Shown: piece by piece, positions 43,142 to 43,284 of the stretch
Layout: every line of letters starts with the position of its first letter
Position numbering within the stretch: position 1 is the first letter of the stretch
Position numbers and translations under genes: made by a program
Source of the DNA: Pseudomonadota bacterium
GTDB lineage: Bacteria > Pseudomonadota > Gammaproteobacteria > Xanthomonadales > Xanthomonadaceae
NCBI GenBank assembly: GCA_023388355.1
Contig: JAEWGI010000060.1
Location: 1-43,284, forward strand
Reading direction: 5' to 3'
Length of the DNA stretch: 43,284 nucleotides
Notes under the pieces: generated by a model
What the model saw: only the letters and a program-made list of their open reading frames with translations
Told to the model about the DNA's origin: nothing
The model's database searches: none

Positions 43142-43284
43142 TCAGTTCTGGACGTTCAGCTCGGTGCGACGGTTGACCTCGCTCTTGCAGCCCGGCAGCG
43201 TCTGCACGGTCGGCTCCAGCGGACGGCTCTCGCCATAACCCACCGGACCATTCAGGCGGCTGGTGTCGATGCCGTTGCTGGTCA
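43142..43284 (-). CDS. OmpA family outer-membrane protein, C-terminal fragment
   Basis: Only the last 46 or so residues are inside the window; the gene continues past base 43284. The C-terminal peptidoglycan-binding OmpA domain is recognisable from GIDTSRLNGPVGYGESRP and from NRRTELNVQN at the end. The Cys in LPGCKSEV is a usual feature of Xanthomonad OmpA-like proteins. A strong terminator follows. The rest of the protein, including any barrel, cannot be described. Confidence 0.82.
   Translation of the reverse strand, partial: TSNGIDTSRLNGPVGYGESRPLEPTVQTLPGCKSEVNRRTELNVQN

Overview
The window is about 43 kb of very GC-rich chromosomal DNA with closely packed genes on both strands and short intergenic gaps. 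Gene content, protein numbering and intergenic repeats point to a gammaproteobacterium of the Xanthomonadaceae/Lysobacteraceae (Lysobacter, Luteimonas or Thermomonas-like). The evidence is the HutF-type histidine route, an S46 dipeptidyl peptidase, tdh-kbl, GspA/GspB, GTAG-headed REP hairpins and C-rich intergenic repeats. No rRNA, tRNA, CRISPR array, prophage or insertion sequence was recognised, and I found no new multi-gene defence or biosynthetic system. The content is ordinary core and accessory chromosome with several local oddities.

Layout. 1-6.7 kb: 3' part of an alkaline phosphatase, hemJ, a methyltransferase, an intracellular PHB depolymerase (phaZ), a secreted cyclophilin, a small acidic protein, a DUF4349 lipoprotein and a GFA-type protein. 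6.7-12.8 kb: a serine hydrolase, a DUF72 protein, an EamA transporter, and a coupled gspA-gspB-S4 trio. 12.9-17 kb: a ClpP-like lipoprotein, a DUF1615 lipoprotein, a pirin and a FrnE-type DsbA. 17-25.8 kb: histidine utilisation genes hutU, hutF and hutI, split by a phosphodiesterase-ogt pair and dbpA, then an M19 dipeptidase. 25.8-29.3 kb: the small ribosomal protein bTHX and a zinc module (MerC-like membrane protein, ZnuD-like TonB receptor, Zur). 29.3-37.3 kb: gltX, lpxH, a ferritin-like protein, purF, dedD, folC and a histidine phosphatase. 37.4-42 kb: S46 peptidase, tdh and kbl. 42.1 kb to the end: a secreted hypothetical protein, a repeat-rich 0.5 kb gap and the C-terminus of an OmpA-like protein.

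Functional themes. Peptide and amino-acid catabolism is prominent: the S46 peptidase and M19 dipeptidase release peptides and amino acids, hutU/I/F degrade histidine, and tdh/kbl degrade threonine to glycine and acetyl-CoA. Zinc homeostasis forms a compact unit with a candidate Zur operator between the divergent MerC-like and receptor genes. purF, folC, gltX and lpxH are housekeeping.

Most interesting signals. (1) Seven genes carry a -10-like hexamer exactly 6 nt before ATG, suggesting leaderless mRNAs; hutF and hutI share one 37-bp gap this way. (2) Kbl has Tyr where the PLP-binding Asp should be. (3) The S46 peptidase has Met at the position that sets DPP7/DPP11 specificity. (4) There is a Zur-box candidate. 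(5) There are REPIN-like repeats and a possible 0.4-kb element with 42-nt terminal inverted repeats.
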